A stretch of DNA of 64,000 nt. It comes from Rhodanobacter sp. ANJX3 (lineage in GTDB: Bacteria; Pseudomonadota; Gammaproteobacteria; Xanthomonadales; Rhodanobacteraceae). Under the pieces are notes generated by a model. The model had not been told where the DNA came from. It saw only the letters and a list, made by a program, of their open reading frames with translations, and searched no databases. Positions 28,658 through 36,795 of the stretch are shown here, in pieces (the first letter of the stretch is position 1; the number at the start of each line of letters is the position of its first letter). The stretch lies in NCBI RefSeq assembly GCF_014200755.1, contig NZ_JACHCM010000005.1:186001-250000 (forward strand), read 5' to 3'. Position numbers and translations under genes: made by a program.

Positions 28658-29919
28658 TTGGCGAACTTGCATTGGCTTTGCGGTTGATCGACGCCGAGGG
28701 TGTCGGTGTTGTACACGGGGTGCAGAAAGCCCGGCTGTGGCGACACAGACACCAGCGACAGCTGATCCATCAGCAGGATCGGCTGTCGCAACTGGTTGTC
28801 CCAGGCACGAAAGTTCATGCTCTCGCCCTTGTAGCCGGCGAGCTTGAGGCTGTCGGCGCTGATGTATTTGCGGATCGCATCGACGTTGCGGGCGCTGCCC
28901 TGCTTCACCGCCATCTCCAGCAGACTGGCCGCGAGCCAGCCTTCGTAGTCGCGCACCGTGATCTCGCGATTGGCAAGCTTCAGGAAATCGTCGTGCAGCG
29001 TCTCCGCCGCGTAGGACTCGTACGCGGCGCCCCACGCCGTCGCCTCGAGGCCGTCGGTGCCCACGACGGGCCGCGGATCGGTGGTCCGGTATTGCAGGTA
29101 GAGTCCGAAGGAATTGGTTTCGTCGGCGACGAAGGCAACGTCGTAATCCGGCACGCCGCGCGTCAGCATCGGCATCTGCGTCTGGATTTCCTGATAACCG
29201 GTATCCACGCGGCGCGCGCCGGTCTGCAGCTCGTACGCGCGTTCGGCCACGATTTTGGCGCCATAGAGCTCGGCCGAACGCGTGATGTCGTTGGCGTACT
29301 CCACATCCTCCGGATGCTGGCCGCGCACGAGAAACCAGCGCGTCCATTTCTTCCACACCAGATACTGCGCCAGCGCATCGGTGAGCATCGCGTTGCTGGG
29401 AATCAGGTGGAAAACATCGACGCGGCACTGGGTCTGGCGCAGCACGTCGTCGCGCGCGCGAATGTTGAGGATGATCGCGTTTTTTGCTTCCGGCAAATCG
29501 GCGACCGCCAGCAGGTCCGGCGCTTTCAGATCGGCAATGATGAGGTGCTCACCGGCGGCCAGCAGTTTTTTTGCTGCGGCGACCACGTCGCCATCCTCCG
29601 GCAGCATCGTCTCGTCCAGCACGTACTTCAGGTCCAGGAATTTTCCCGCTTGGTTGTTGTAGTTGGTTCCCAGACGCACACCGGCAAGCCCTTCGTCAGG
29701 AATGACCGCGGGTTTGAGCAGCGACAGTGGCGCCGGCTCACGGTAGGCCTTGCCCAGATATGCGTAGTGCGTGACGAATTCGTTGCTCTTCGCTTCGCTG
29801 CTCGCGGCTGGCTTATTGGCCTGCTTGCTGGCTGGTTTGCTCACTGGCGCCGCCGAGCCTGCCGCGGCGAGCGCCGATGCAAGCACGGCAGCAATAATGA
29901 TGGCGATGCGTCGCCTCAT
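28654..29919 (-). CDS. Periplasmic binding protein of the PQQ alcohol-dehydrogenase-associated ABC system (PedA-like)
   Basis: A 421-residue exported protein with a signal peptide and a Lys/Ala/Pro-rich linker (residues 25-45), then a type I periplasmic-binding fold like branched-chain amino acid receptors. Recognisable segments are LRQTQCRVDVFHLIPSNAML and LVWKKWTRWFLVRGQHPED, characteristic of the PQQ-dependent alcohol dehydrogenase system binding proteins (TIGR03863-type). It overlaps both neighbours by four bases. Together with the propeller and the ABC-2 genes it makes up the whole Ped-type set. Its ligand is unknown. Confidence 0.9.
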   Translation of the reverse strand: MRRRIAIIIAAVLASALAAAGSAAPVSKPASKQANKPAASSEAKSNEFVTHYAYLGKAYREPAPLSLLKPAVIPDEGLAGVRLGTNYNNQAGKFLDLKYVLDETMLPEDGDVVAAAKKLLAAGEHLIIADLKAPDLLAVADLPEAKNAIILNIRARDDVLRQTQCRVDVFHLIPSNAMLTDALAQYLVWKKWTRWFLVRGQHPEDVEYANDITRSAELYGAKIVAERAYELQTGARRVDTGYQEIQTQMPMLTRGVPDYDVAFVADETNSFGLYLQYRTTDPRPVVGTDGLEATAWGAAYESYAAETLHDDFLKLANREITVRDYEGWLAASLLEMAVKQGSARNVDAIRKYISADSLKLAGYKGESMNFRAWDNQLRQPILLMDQLSLVSVSPQPGFLHPVYNTDTLGVDQPQSQCKFAK

Positions 29920-31778
29920 CGTGGCGGCTCCGCTGCAGCACCGCTCGGACTTTGCACGGGCGCGAAGCGGCTCATCACGTCGAGTGTCTGTATGGACGCG
30001 TCGCTGCCGTTTTCCTTGGCGATATCGAGCGCGGTTTTGCCGTCGTCGGAACGCGCGTCGACTTTCGCGCCGGCCTGGATCAGCAAACCGATCAGCGGCG
30101 CGTTGTCATGGCCGGCGGCGACCATCAGGGCGGTGAGTCCGCTCTTGCTGCGGGCGTTCGCATCAGCGCCCTTGCTGACCAGCAACTTGCCCACCTGCTG
30201 CGGGGCAACGCCATCGCTGAGGTACAGGCCGTCGTCGACGGGAACATTGCCGCTGCGCTCCGCCTCCAGGTGCGTGGCCACGATCATCAACGGCGTCAGA
30301 CCGTTGGCACCGCAGGCCGCGTTCGGCGAGGCGCCCGCATTGAGCAGCGTGGTGGCGGCCAGGAAACTGCGGTTTTCGAGCGCGCCGCACAGCGGGGTCA
30401 ATCCTTTGGCATCTTTCACCGTCAGGCTGGCGCCGTGCTGCAGCAGCGCCTCCACCGACGGCACATGATCGCGTTGCGCCGCGGCCATCAGCGGCGTCAC
30501 GCCGTCTCCGTTGCTTGCGTTGGCGTCCGCACCCAGCTGGAGCAGCAGCTTGACGGTGTCGGAGTCGCGGGCGCCGGCGGCACTGGTCAGCGGGGTGGCG
30601 CCCATCGAGTCGCGTGCATTGAGATCCGCCCCATGCGCGGCGAGAAACTTGATGCGCGCAGCGTCGGATGCCACCACCGCCTGCGCCAGTTCGGCACTGC
30701 GGTCGGCGCCTGCGGCGAGCGATTTCTTGATGTCCTGCAGCGTGACGGTTTCGCCGGGCGCCGTCTGCGATGTGTCGACGTGGATCAGCTCCGTATCAAG
30801 CGGCTGCTGATAGCGCGCGTAGCTGCTGGCGCCCATCGAATAGGGTCCGTGCGACGGCAGGTTGCCCTGCACCACGCATTCGCTGCACTGGACCAGCGGC
30901 ACGCCAAAGTCGTCGAGAATCGCCTTGATCTTGTCTGCCGATGCATCCAGCGCGTTGTCCAGCGCATATTTGAGAACCACGTCGTTTTCGCGCACGCCGA
31001 TGGCCATGGCGTATTCCAGCTGCACGTCGTTGGACATCAGGTTGACCGGTTGCAGCACGATCGGCGCGTGTTTCTTCACCTGCGCGTAAGCGGCAAACGG
31101 CCCCCATGTGCCCACCACGTCGAGCTTGCCGTCCAGCACCTGTTCAACCTGCCGCCACTGCTGCAGGGCGCCGTTGTTACTTTCGGTGTCGTAGCTGACG
31201 CTTAGCACGTGGACATCATTCTTGATGCCATTTTCGGCCAGCGCCTGGCGCACGGCCGAGGTCTCGTACACGCCGACGCGCAGCTTCTTCAGCGCAGGGT
31301 CGGTGAGGCTCTTGATATGGATGCCACTGTCCTTGCCGTACGCGAAAACGTAGGTCGAACGATAGATCGGGTCGGTCATCAAAACGCCGGAAACGCTGTC
31401 CGGAATATCGACCACGAGATCGCAATTTCCCAGCGGCTCGGCCGCGCTGCCGAAGGCTCTTTTCACGAATCCAGATTCCAGATAGGACATCCAGTAGAAA
31501 CGCACCGTCGTGTGCATGGCCTTGGCCAGCACTTGGACGATCTGATTATCGATGCCGTCGCCATTGCGGTCCGAAAACGGCATGTTGGCCGGGTCTGCAC
31601 AGGCCGTCAGCGGACGCATCTGCTGGTGCAGGGCGGCGTCTTTTGCAGCGGTCTGGTCGGCCGCCGTCATCTCGCTGAACTTCTGATCGAGGTCGTAATA
31701 GGTTTTTTCCTGCGCCGGCGCCAGTCCGGCCGCCGTCAGCGCGAGGCATCCAGCGAATATTGCAGTGCCGAATTTCAT
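29916..31778 (-). CDS. xoxJ: MoxJ/XoxJ-like periplasmic protein fused to ankyrin repeats
   Basis: A 620-residue exported fusion. After the signal peptide (CLALTAAGLAPAQ), residues 55-295 form an SBP_bac_3-like domain of the MoxJ/XoxJ family: residues 62-81 contain PANMPFSDRNGDGIDNQIVQ, and later come ETSAVRQALAENG, GKLDVVGTWGPFAAYA and YAMAIGVRENDVVLKYALD. A CxxC-like SECV segment follows near 299-302. Residues 360-600 are six or so ankyrin repeats (for example MGATPLTSAAGARDSDTVKL, LLLQLGADANASNGDGVTPL). XoxJ proteins bind and help mature the apo-dehydrogenase; they normally end where the ankyrins begin here. The DRNGDG loop looks like a metal site. Confidence 0.88.
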   Translation of the reverse strand: MKFGTAIFAGCLALTAAGLAPAQEKTYYDLDQKFSEMTAADQTAAKDAALHQQMRPLTACADPANMPFSDRNGDGIDNQIVQVLAKAMHTTVRFYWMSYLESGFVKRAFGSAAEPLGNCDLVVDIPDSVSGVLMTDPIYRSTYVFAYGKDSGIHIKSLTDPALKKLRVGVYETSAVRQALAENGIKNDVHVLSVSYDTESNNGALQQWRQVEQVLDGKLDVVGTWGPFAAYAQVKKHAPIVLQPVNLMSNDVQLEYAMAIGVRENDVVLKYALDNALDASADKIKAILDDFGVPLVQCSECVVQGNLPSHGPYSMGASSYARYQQPLDTELIHVDTSQTAPGETVTLQDIKKSLAAGADRSAELAQAVVASDAARIKFLAAHGADLNARDSMGATPLTSAAGARDSDTVKLLLQLGADANASNGDGVTPLMAAAQRDHVPSVEALLQHGASLTVKDAKGLTPLCGALENRSFLAATTLLNAGASPNAACGANGLTPLMIVATHLEAERSGNVPVDDGLYLSDGVAPQQVGKLLVSKGADANARSKSGLTALMVAAGHDNAPLIGLLIQAGAKVDARSDDGKTALDIAKENGSDASIQTLDVMSRFAPVQSPSGAAAEPPR

Positions 31779-31844
31779 TTCATTGACCGCACTTTGAAAA
31801 GACTTTCCACGTTCGTTGCCGGCACGTGACGTTTGCGCATCGAA

Positions 31845-31871
31845 GCCGGGGTTGCACGCGGCAACCCCGGC
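31845..31871 (-). terminator. GC-rich hairpin after xoxF
   Basis: An 11-bp perfect stem GCCGGGGTTGC / GCAACCCCGGC with a five-base loop lies between xoxF and xoxJ. It has no clear T-run, so it may be a weak terminator, or an mRNA-stabilising hairpin that lowers expression of the downstream genes relative to xoxF. Confidence 0.55.
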
Positions 31872-31883
31872 CCGACTTCAACA

Positions 31884-31923
31884 TGCAGCGTTGATTCGCA
31901 CACTTCTACAAATCAACGCTGCA
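31884..31923 (-). repeat. 13-bp inverted repeat at the xoxF 3' end
   Basis: TGCAGCGTTGATT at 31884-31896 pairs perfectly with 31911-31923 across a 14-base loop. It begins eight bases after the xoxF stop codon and precedes the second hairpin. Two tandem stems here suggest a processing or stability element between the highly expressed dehydrogenase and its accessory genes. Confidence 0.65.
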
Positions 31924-31930
31924 CACGCTC

Positions 31931-33871
31931 TCACTTTGTGGTGTCGACGGCCTGGTGTTCCGATCCGCCGAGGCGGAACGTATACAGGGTGCCACCCAGC
32001 GGCACGAGGTTGAGATTGGTGGACTTGGCCATGGCCGTCGCACCAATCGCACCGTACTCGTCGCTGAAGTTCAGACCCGCAGAAACCGGCAGGCCGCTCC
32101 AACCGCCGATGCCGGCGAACACCGACACGTACTGCTGGCCGTTGATCTTGTAGCTGATCGGGTTGCCGATGATGCCCGAGCCCAGGTTACGCACCCACAG
32201 CTCCTTGCCGGTCTTGGCATCCACCGCGCGGAACTTGCCGAGCATGTCGCCATAAAAGACCACGCCGCCAGCGGTTACCAGCGCGCCACCCCAGGTCTGG
32301 TACTTGTTAGGGTTCTTCCAGACGATCTTGCCGGTGTCGACGTCGAAGGCCTGGACCTGGCCCGCAAGGCCGGCCGTGGGCTCATACATGTACACATTGG
32401 CGAACGCGTAACCCGAGCCCTGCTGCGTGCTGGTGCGCTTCAGCGGCGTATCCTCCATGCACCACTGGTTGGTAGGCACGTAGAACACCTGTGGGTTGCT
32501 CGGATCCACCGCCACCGGCTGCTGATCCTTGCCGCCCATGGCGCCCGGGCAAGCCTGCACGGCCTTGTCGACGCCGAACGGCGAATGCGCCTTGACCTTG
32601 ATTGGGCGATCCGTGCCGCCCACGTCGATCTTCTCGGCCCAGTTCACCGGAACGAAGTTGTGTGCGCGCAGCAGCTTGCCATCTCTGCGGTCCAGTACGT
32701 AGGCGAAGCCGTTGCGGTCGAAATGCACCAGCACCGGGCGATTCTTCTGGCCGTCGATGTCCATGTTGACCAGGACACTCTCGTTGATGGCGTCGTAATC
32801 CCACTCGTCGAACGGCGTCAGTTGGTAGGCCCACACCATCTCACCCGTGGAGGCGTTGCGCGCAATGAGCGAGAGCGACCACTTGTTGTCCTGGGTGCCG
32901 TCGTTGCACTTTTCCCAGGTGTCGTTTTTGCAACGATACGAAGGACTCCACGTGCCGGGATTGCTGGTGCCGTAGTAGATCAAGTTCAGCTTTGCGTCGT
33001 AGCTGATCCAGCCCCATACAGTGGCGCCGCCGCGCGTGTGTTCGTCCCCCGGATACTCATCGACGCCGCGAAAGGTTTTCAGGGTGCCATGCTTCGGTAC
33101 GGCCTTGTTGGTGTCTGCCGTCATGCCCACATCTTTGGCGGTGCCGTTGTTGAAGAAGCCCCAGACCTTCTTGCCATCGTCGATCGAGTAGGCCGCAATG
33201 CTGCCCCGTGCCGCAAGCTCCGCACCACCGTAGCCGATGATAATGTTCTTGCCGGCAATCACGCCCGCGCCGGTCATGGTCTGACCCTTTTCCGGCGAGG
33301 CGAGCTTGTCGCTCCAGTCCACCTTGCCCGTCATGGCATCCAGCGCGATCAGATAACCGTCCAAGGTATGGAAGATCACCTTGCCGTCGGCGTAGTTGAG
33401 GCCGCGGTTGACGGTATCGCAACAGGCGATAGCAACGGCGCTATCGTCACGGCCGTCCTTCTTGACGTAATTCCACACCGTCACCGGCTCATCCGGGTTG
33501 GACAGATCCAGCGCCTGCACGACGTTCGGCCAGCCGCTGACCAGAAACATCATCGGCTTGCCGCCCACTTGTACAACGATCGGCTGACCTTCTTGGCCAC
33601 GCAATGAACTGAGCGACTGGCTCCACATGAACTGCATGTTGCCTGCGTTGCCGGCGTTGATCTGCGTCAGCGGACTGAAACGCGTCAACTCGTTGTTGCG
33701 ACCCGGCGCGGGCCACAAGTCCGGGTTTTCTGCGCTCTTGGCGATGCTTGAAGTCGCGCTCATATCGCTTGTCTGGGCCACCGCCGTCGCACCGACGGTC
33801 AACCCCAGGCCGGCCAGCATGGTGACGCACCACGTAAACCGCCGTGAACGGCCACTGTTTTGAGAACTCAT
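31931..33871 (-). CDS. xoxF: Lanthanide-type (XoxF-like) PQQ-dependent alcohol dehydrogenase
   Basis: Periplasmic quinoprotein oxidising methanol or other primary alcohols, electrons passing to cytochrome c. It has 646 residues with a signal peptide cut near AVAQTSD. Eight W-motif blades are visible. The vicinal cysteine pair C150-C151 lies in AIACCDTVNRGL, the usual XoxF/MxaF disulfide site. DEWDYD at 355-360 gives the catalytic Asp358 and, two residues on, Asp360, the extra lanthanide ligand that is Ala in calcium-type MxaF. ACPGAMGG and a C-terminal GGTLYTFRL are also typical. The N-terminal ATG 33871 matches the signal peptide and follows GAGGAAATCACC. The variant TPFDEWDYDAINE differs from classical XoxF sequences, so the exact clade and substrate are uncertain. 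Confidence 0.92.
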   Translation of the reverse strand: MSSQNSGRSRRFTWCVTMLAGLGLTVGATAVAQTSDMSATSSIAKSAENPDLWPAPGRNNELTRFSPLTQINAGNAGNMQFMWSQSLSSLRGQEGQPIVVQVGGKPMMFLVSGWPNVVQALDLSNPDEPVTVWNYVKKDGRDDSAVAIACCDTVNRGLNYADGKVIFHTLDGYLIALDAMTGKVDWSDKLASPEKGQTMTGAGVIAGKNIIIGYGGAELAARGSIAAYSIDDGKKVWGFFNNGTAKDVGMTADTNKAVPKHGTLKTFRGVDEYPGDEHTRGGATVWGWISYDAKLNLIYYGTSNPGTWSPSYRCKNDTWEKCNDGTQDNKWSLSLIARNASTGEMVWAYQLTPFDEWDYDAINESVLVNMDIDGQKNRPVLVHFDRNGFAYVLDRRDGKLLRAHNFVPVNWAEKIDVGGTDRPIKVKAHSPFGVDKAVQACPGAMGGKDQQPVAVDPSNPQVFYVPTNQWCMEDTPLKRTSTQQGSGYAFANVYMYEPTAGLAGQVQAFDVDTGKIVWKNPNKYQTWGGALVTAGGVVFYGDMLGKFRAVDAKTGKELWVRNLGSGIIGNPISYKINGQQYVSVFAGIGGWSGLPVSAGLNFSDEYGAIGATAMAKSTNLNLVPLGGTLYTFRLGGSEHQAVDTTK

Positions 33872-34034
33872 GGTGATTTCCTCTCCTCTGCGTGTCACTG
33901 AAAATCATTCTGGACGTTGATCCAGGGATGGCCGCCTACCGGGTCTTTGGTCCTGTAGCGCGCCGGCTGTCCGGCTATTAGCAGCCGCACGCCGACGTCC
34001 TGCACGCAGCCGTTGTATTACTGAGTGGGATAAC

Positions 34035-34050
34035 TGCAGATTGCGTGCCA
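34035..34050 (-). promoter_or_regulatory. Sigma54-type -24/-12 promoter of xoxF
   Basis: On the minus strand the bases read TGGCACGCAATCTGCA. The -24 box TGGCAC is a full match and the -12 box CTGCA differs from TTGCA at one base; GG and GC are ten bases apart. Transcription would start near 34023. Confidence 0.82.
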
Positions 34051-34076
34051 GATGCCAGCGCCGAAATAGCGCCTAG

Positions 34077-34089
34077 ATTCAACGCATTG
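34077..34089. promoter_or_regulatory. IHF-like site between xoxF promoter and activator dyads
   Basis: ATTCAACGCATTG matches WATCAA-N4-TTR with one mismatch. Its offset from the -24 box (27 bases) equals that of the corresponding site at frmA. Confidence 0.5.
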
Positions 34090-34119
34090 GAGACGCCCAT
34101 GCAGGGTGGTCTCGATGGG

Positions 34120-34137
34120 TGTCACGAATCCGGCACA
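34120..34137. promoter_or_regulatory. Putative activator dyad 1 upstream of xoxF
   Basis: TGTCACGAATCCGGCACA fits TGT-N2-CG-N4-CG-N2-ACA. Thirteen consecutive bases are identical to the complement of the frmA dyad at 21990-22007. It begins 70 bases upstream of the -24 box. Confidence 0.72.
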
Positions 34138-34141
34138 TCGT

Positions 34142-34159
34142 TGTACCGGCCACATGACA
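34142..34159. promoter_or_regulatory. Putative activator dyad 2 upstream of xoxF
   Basis: TGTACCGGCCACATGACA keeps the TGT-N2-CG left half and the ACA end, with CA instead of CG in the right half. It is centred 22 bases from dyad 1, giving the same paired arrangement as at frmA. Confidence 0.52.
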
Positions 34160-34324
34160 CTCGTCATTAAAAGGGGACGAAGGAAGTTAAGCGACGGCGT
34201 CGGCTTTTGCGATCGACAGCAGCATGCGTGCGCCCCAAGCAACCACAGCGCATGGCTTCACGAGTACAGCCACTTGCCAATCAGCTTCAACAAGCAAAAA
34301 CGTGATGGATCGCGTGACTGTCGA

Positions 34325-34864
34325 TCAGCCGGACGGCGAAGACCCACCGGCAATCAGATCGAGCTGGCGTGACTTGATGTAGTCGTAGATCGCATGGATG
34401 TCCTTTTCCCCGAACACGCCCGCCCACGACGGCATGCCCTTGGCCGATCTGCCGGCCAGCACCGTGGCGAGAAACTGCGGGTACGTCATGCCATTGGCCA
34501 TCGACTTGCGCAGATCCGGCGCGTACGCGCCACCCACCGCATCTTTGCCATGGCAGCGGAAGCAGTAGGCGCCGTACTTCTCGTAGCCATGAGAAACCGC
34601 CGGCGTCACGCTGGTCTGATCCGCGGCAGTGAACACCGCGATATCGGTCTGCACGCTCCTGCCGTGGATGTCCTTGTATGTATTCATCGACACCGCAGCA
34701 TTGGCACCCGACTTCGGTGTACTCGCCGCAGCCAGTGTGCTGGGTTGGGCTTCGGTTTGGCCGTCCGACATATTGGAACTGGCTGCATGGACGTCAAAGG
34801 CGTGGAAAAAGAGCGCTGTTGCGCAAAAAAACAGGCTCAACACTTTCCGTAGCGGTTTGATCAT
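34325..34864 (-). CDS. Small periplasmic c-type cytochrome (PedF/cytochrome c550-like)
   Basis: A 179-residue monoheme cytochrome with a signal peptide (KVLSLFFCATALFFHAFDVHA), a Ser/Ala/Thr-rich linker of about 50 residues, and a cytochrome domain with heme motif CFRCH at about residues 112-116 and a probable Met ligand in SAKGMPSWAGVFGE. A cytochrome of this type (c550, PedF) carries electrons from quinoprotein alcohol dehydrogenases in pseudomonads. It lies upstream of the xoxF promoter on the same strand, so it is probably transcribed separately. ATG 34864 was chosen because the signal peptide starts there. Confidence 0.88.
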   Translation of the reverse strand: MIKPLRKVLSLFFCATALFFHAFDVHAASSNMSDGQTEAQPSTLAAASTPKSGANAAVSMNTYKDIHGRSVQTDIAVFTAADQTSVTPAVSHGYEKYGAYCFRCHGKDAVGGAYAPDLRKSMANGMTYPQFLATVLAGRSAKGMPSWAGVFGEKDIHAIYDYIKSRQLDLIAGGSSPSG

Positions 34865-34979
34865 GAGGCATGCACTCCATGAAAAGATGGTGGGCAGGGC
34901 ATGGGAAGAATCACAGAGCAGGCGTATCGTCCTGCGCGCCGTGGATACCATGACCGGACACCTGCACGACATGCTTTTT

Positions 34980-35222
34980 TCAGATCGCCCGAAGGTGTCG
35001 CGTGTCGTTCTTGATGATCGAATCGAGCCGGATTTTAAGCGCGAGATCGTCTTTGCGCGCGGCCACCGACATAGGGAACGAATACATCAGACAAACCGGT
35101 AGAGCACACGTAATGAGCAACGACGAAAACGTCAGATCCGCAAAGTTTTTGAAGCAGGCGCCAATGGTCGGCTGCCATCTAATCAACACGTCGAGCACGC
35201 CGTTTTCGTCATCTTCTAGCAC
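34980..35222 (-). pseudogene. 3' relic of a second MoxJ/XoxJ-like binding-protein gene
   Basis: An open reading remnant of about 80 codons ends at a TGA at 34980. Its last 40 residues contain MYSFPMSVAARKDDLALKIR and then LDSIIKNDTRHLRAI. These parallel LEYAMAIGVRENDVVLKYAL and LDNALDASADKIKAIL of the intact XoxJ-like protein at 29916-31778. The preceding NGVLDVLIRWQPTIGACF matches its GKLDVVGTWGPFAAYA segment. No start codon or N-terminal part remains: the remnant runs straight into the 3' end of ung. It marks the edge of the island and shows that a XoxJ gene once lay upstream of the cytochrome. Confidence 0.72.
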
Positions 35223-35926
35223 GCTGCGCGCGGCAGCGACCAGTCGATCGGGGCGCTTCCACGCTCTTCCAGATAGCGATTGGCCGCGGAGAAATGTCCG
35301 CAGCCGATGAAGCCGCGATGGGCGGAGAGCGGCGACGGATGGACGGATTTCAGCACGCAGTGGCGCGTGGTATTGATCAGCTGTCCCTTCTTCTGCGCGT
35401 ACGAGCCCCACAGCAGAAACACGATGCCCTCGCGCTCGCGGTTGAGCGCGTCGATCGCCCGGTCGGTGAAGCCTTCCCAGCCTTTGCCCTGATGCGCGTT
35501 GGCCTGCCCTTCTTCCACGGTGAGCACGCTGTTGAGCAACAGCACGCCCTGATCGGCCCACGAGGTGAGGCAGCCGTGATCGGGTCGCGGAATGGCGAGA
35601 TCGCGCTGAATTTCCTTGAAGATGTTTTCCAGCGACGGCGGCACGCGCACGCCCGGTCGCACGGAAAAGCACAGGCCGTGCGCCTGACCGGGGCCGTGAT
35701 ACGGATCCTGACCGAGAATCACCACGCGCACCTTGTCGAATGGCGTGTGATCGAAGGCGGCGAAAATTTCCGGGCCGGGCGGATAGATTTTCTTGCCGGC
35801 CTTTTTTTCGCTGCGCAGAAAAGCAGCCAGCGACTGCATGGCCGGGGTCAGCAAGGCGTCGCCGATGCGCGCCTTCCACGACGGCTCCAGTTTGATGTGA
35901 TCGCGTTTGACCTGTTCGTCGCTCAA
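35216..35926 (-). CDS. ung: Uracil-DNA glycosylase, family 1
   Basis: Removes uracil from DNA to start base-excision repair. The 236 residues contain the water-activating motif [18 protein letters not shown] and the minor-groove loop [11 protein letters not shown], both intact. Length is typical. The C-terminal end touches the XoxJ relic, so ung marks the start of conserved chromosomal DNA to the right of the island. It lies 14 bases downstream of the tandem-receiver gene and may be co-transcribed with it. Confidence 0.97.
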   Translation of the reverse strand: MSDEQVKRDHIKLEPSWKARIGDALLTPAMQSLAAFLRSEKKAGKKIYPPGPEIFAAFDHTPFDKVRVVILGQDPYHGPGQAHGLCFSVRPGVRVPPSLENIFKEIQRDLAIPRPDHGCLTSWADQGVLLLNSVLTVEEGQANAHQGKGWEGFTDRAIDALNREREGIVFLLWGSYAQKKGQLINTTRHCVLKSVHPSPLSAHRGFIGCGHFSAANRYLEERGSAPIDWSLPRAAC

Positions 35927-35940
35927 GCCGTCGAACTCAC

Positions 35941-36795
35941 TTACGCGCCGGTGGCGCGACTGCGCAAATGCTGGGCCACGCGCAGCTGAAACAGCAGCTT
36001 GGTCACCAGCAGTTTCTCCTCGACCGGCTTTTCGACCAGATCGTTGGCGCCGGCCTTGATCAGGGCGGCTTGGTTGGCCGGGTTTTCATCACCGGTCATC
36101 ACCAGCACCGGCAGCCGGCCCTTGCCGTAGCCGAACTCGTTGCGGATGCGCTCGAGCAGATCGCCGCCGGTGAGCTCGCCTTTCAGGCTCACGTCGGTAA
36201 GCACTACGTCGGCACCGGTCCAGCCCAGGACCTTGTCGGTTTCGAGCATGGCCAGCGCGTCTTCGACGCTGACTACATGACGCACGGTGAGGCCGATCTT
36301 TTCGAGCATGCGGCGCGTGGCCAATGCCACCACGCGGCTGTCCTCGACATACAGCACGGTGCCTTCGGCCTGCATCTGCGGGCTGACATAGCCGCGGATA
36401 AATTCGGCCAGCGCCTGCAAGCCCAGCGCCTTGTCGAAATAATCGGTGACGTCCTCGCCGAGCGAGCGGCGCAGCAGGCGATCGTCGACATCGCCGGAAA
36501 CCACCACGATCGGCACGTAGGCCTGCGACGCGGTGGAACGCACGGATCGCGCCAGGTCGAGCCCGTCCATGTCGGGCAGACGCAGCGCAATGGTAATGAA
36601 GTCGAAGGCACTCTCTTGCAGCAGCTTCAGCGCGTCGGCGCCGCTGCCGCTGCCGATGACCTCGACTTCGGGTAGCTCGGCCAGCAGCACGCGGGTCAGC
36701 AGCTGGCGCACCACGCGCGAACCGTCGACCACCAGTACGCGCGGCGCTGTCGTGGTGAGACGGTTGCTGATGGTCGCGATCATTGCGTTAGTCAA
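35941..36795 (-). CDS. Tandem receiver-domain response regulator, first domain degenerate
   Basis: A 284-residue protein made of two CheY-like receivers and no output domain. The first (about residues 18-135) has Asp24-Gly in place of the paired acids and Ala70 where the phosphoacceptor Asp should be ([12 protein letters not shown]). The second (about 145-275) is complete: acidic pair E151-D152, phosphoacceptor Asp201 in VVLTDVSL and Lys256 in VEKPVEE. Such proteins usually act through protein contact. No kinase lies nearby. The pairing of a pseudo-receiver with an active receiver suggests the first is a docking or regulatory module. Confidence 0.88.
   Translation of the reverse strand: MTNAMIATISNRLTTTAPRVLVVDGSRVVRQLLTRVLLAELPEVEVIGSGSGADALKLLQESAFDFITIALRLPDMDGLDLARSVRSTASQAYVPIVVVSGDVDDRLLRRSLGEDVTDYFDKALGLQALAEFIRGYVSPQMQAEGTVLYVEDSRVVALATRRMLEKIGLTVRHVVSVEDALAMLETDKVLGWTGADVVLTDVSLKGELTGGDLLERIRNEFGYGKGRLPVLVMTGDENPANQAALIKAGANDLVEKPVEEKLLVTKLLFQLRVAQHLRSRATGA

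Larger units (their letters stand above)
33872..34324. other. Regulatory region upstream of xoxF
   Basis: About 450 bases between xoxF and the upstream cytochrome gene. It contains the sigma54 promoter, the IHF-like site and two activator dyads listed separately. The implied xoxF leader is about 150 bases. Small frames in the region show no family resemblance. Confidence 0.7.

Noticed and set aside
34106..34372. 88-codon plus-strand frame in the xoxF upstream region
   Set aside because: It crosses the sigma54 control sites and the 3' end of the cytochrome gene and has no ribosome binding site or family resemblance.
34900..34980. Possible sigma54 promoter upstream of the small cytochrome gene
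   Set aside because: GG-N10-GC spacing occurs once, but the -12 element reads GGCGC and the -24 box keeps only TGG; no dyads lie upstream.
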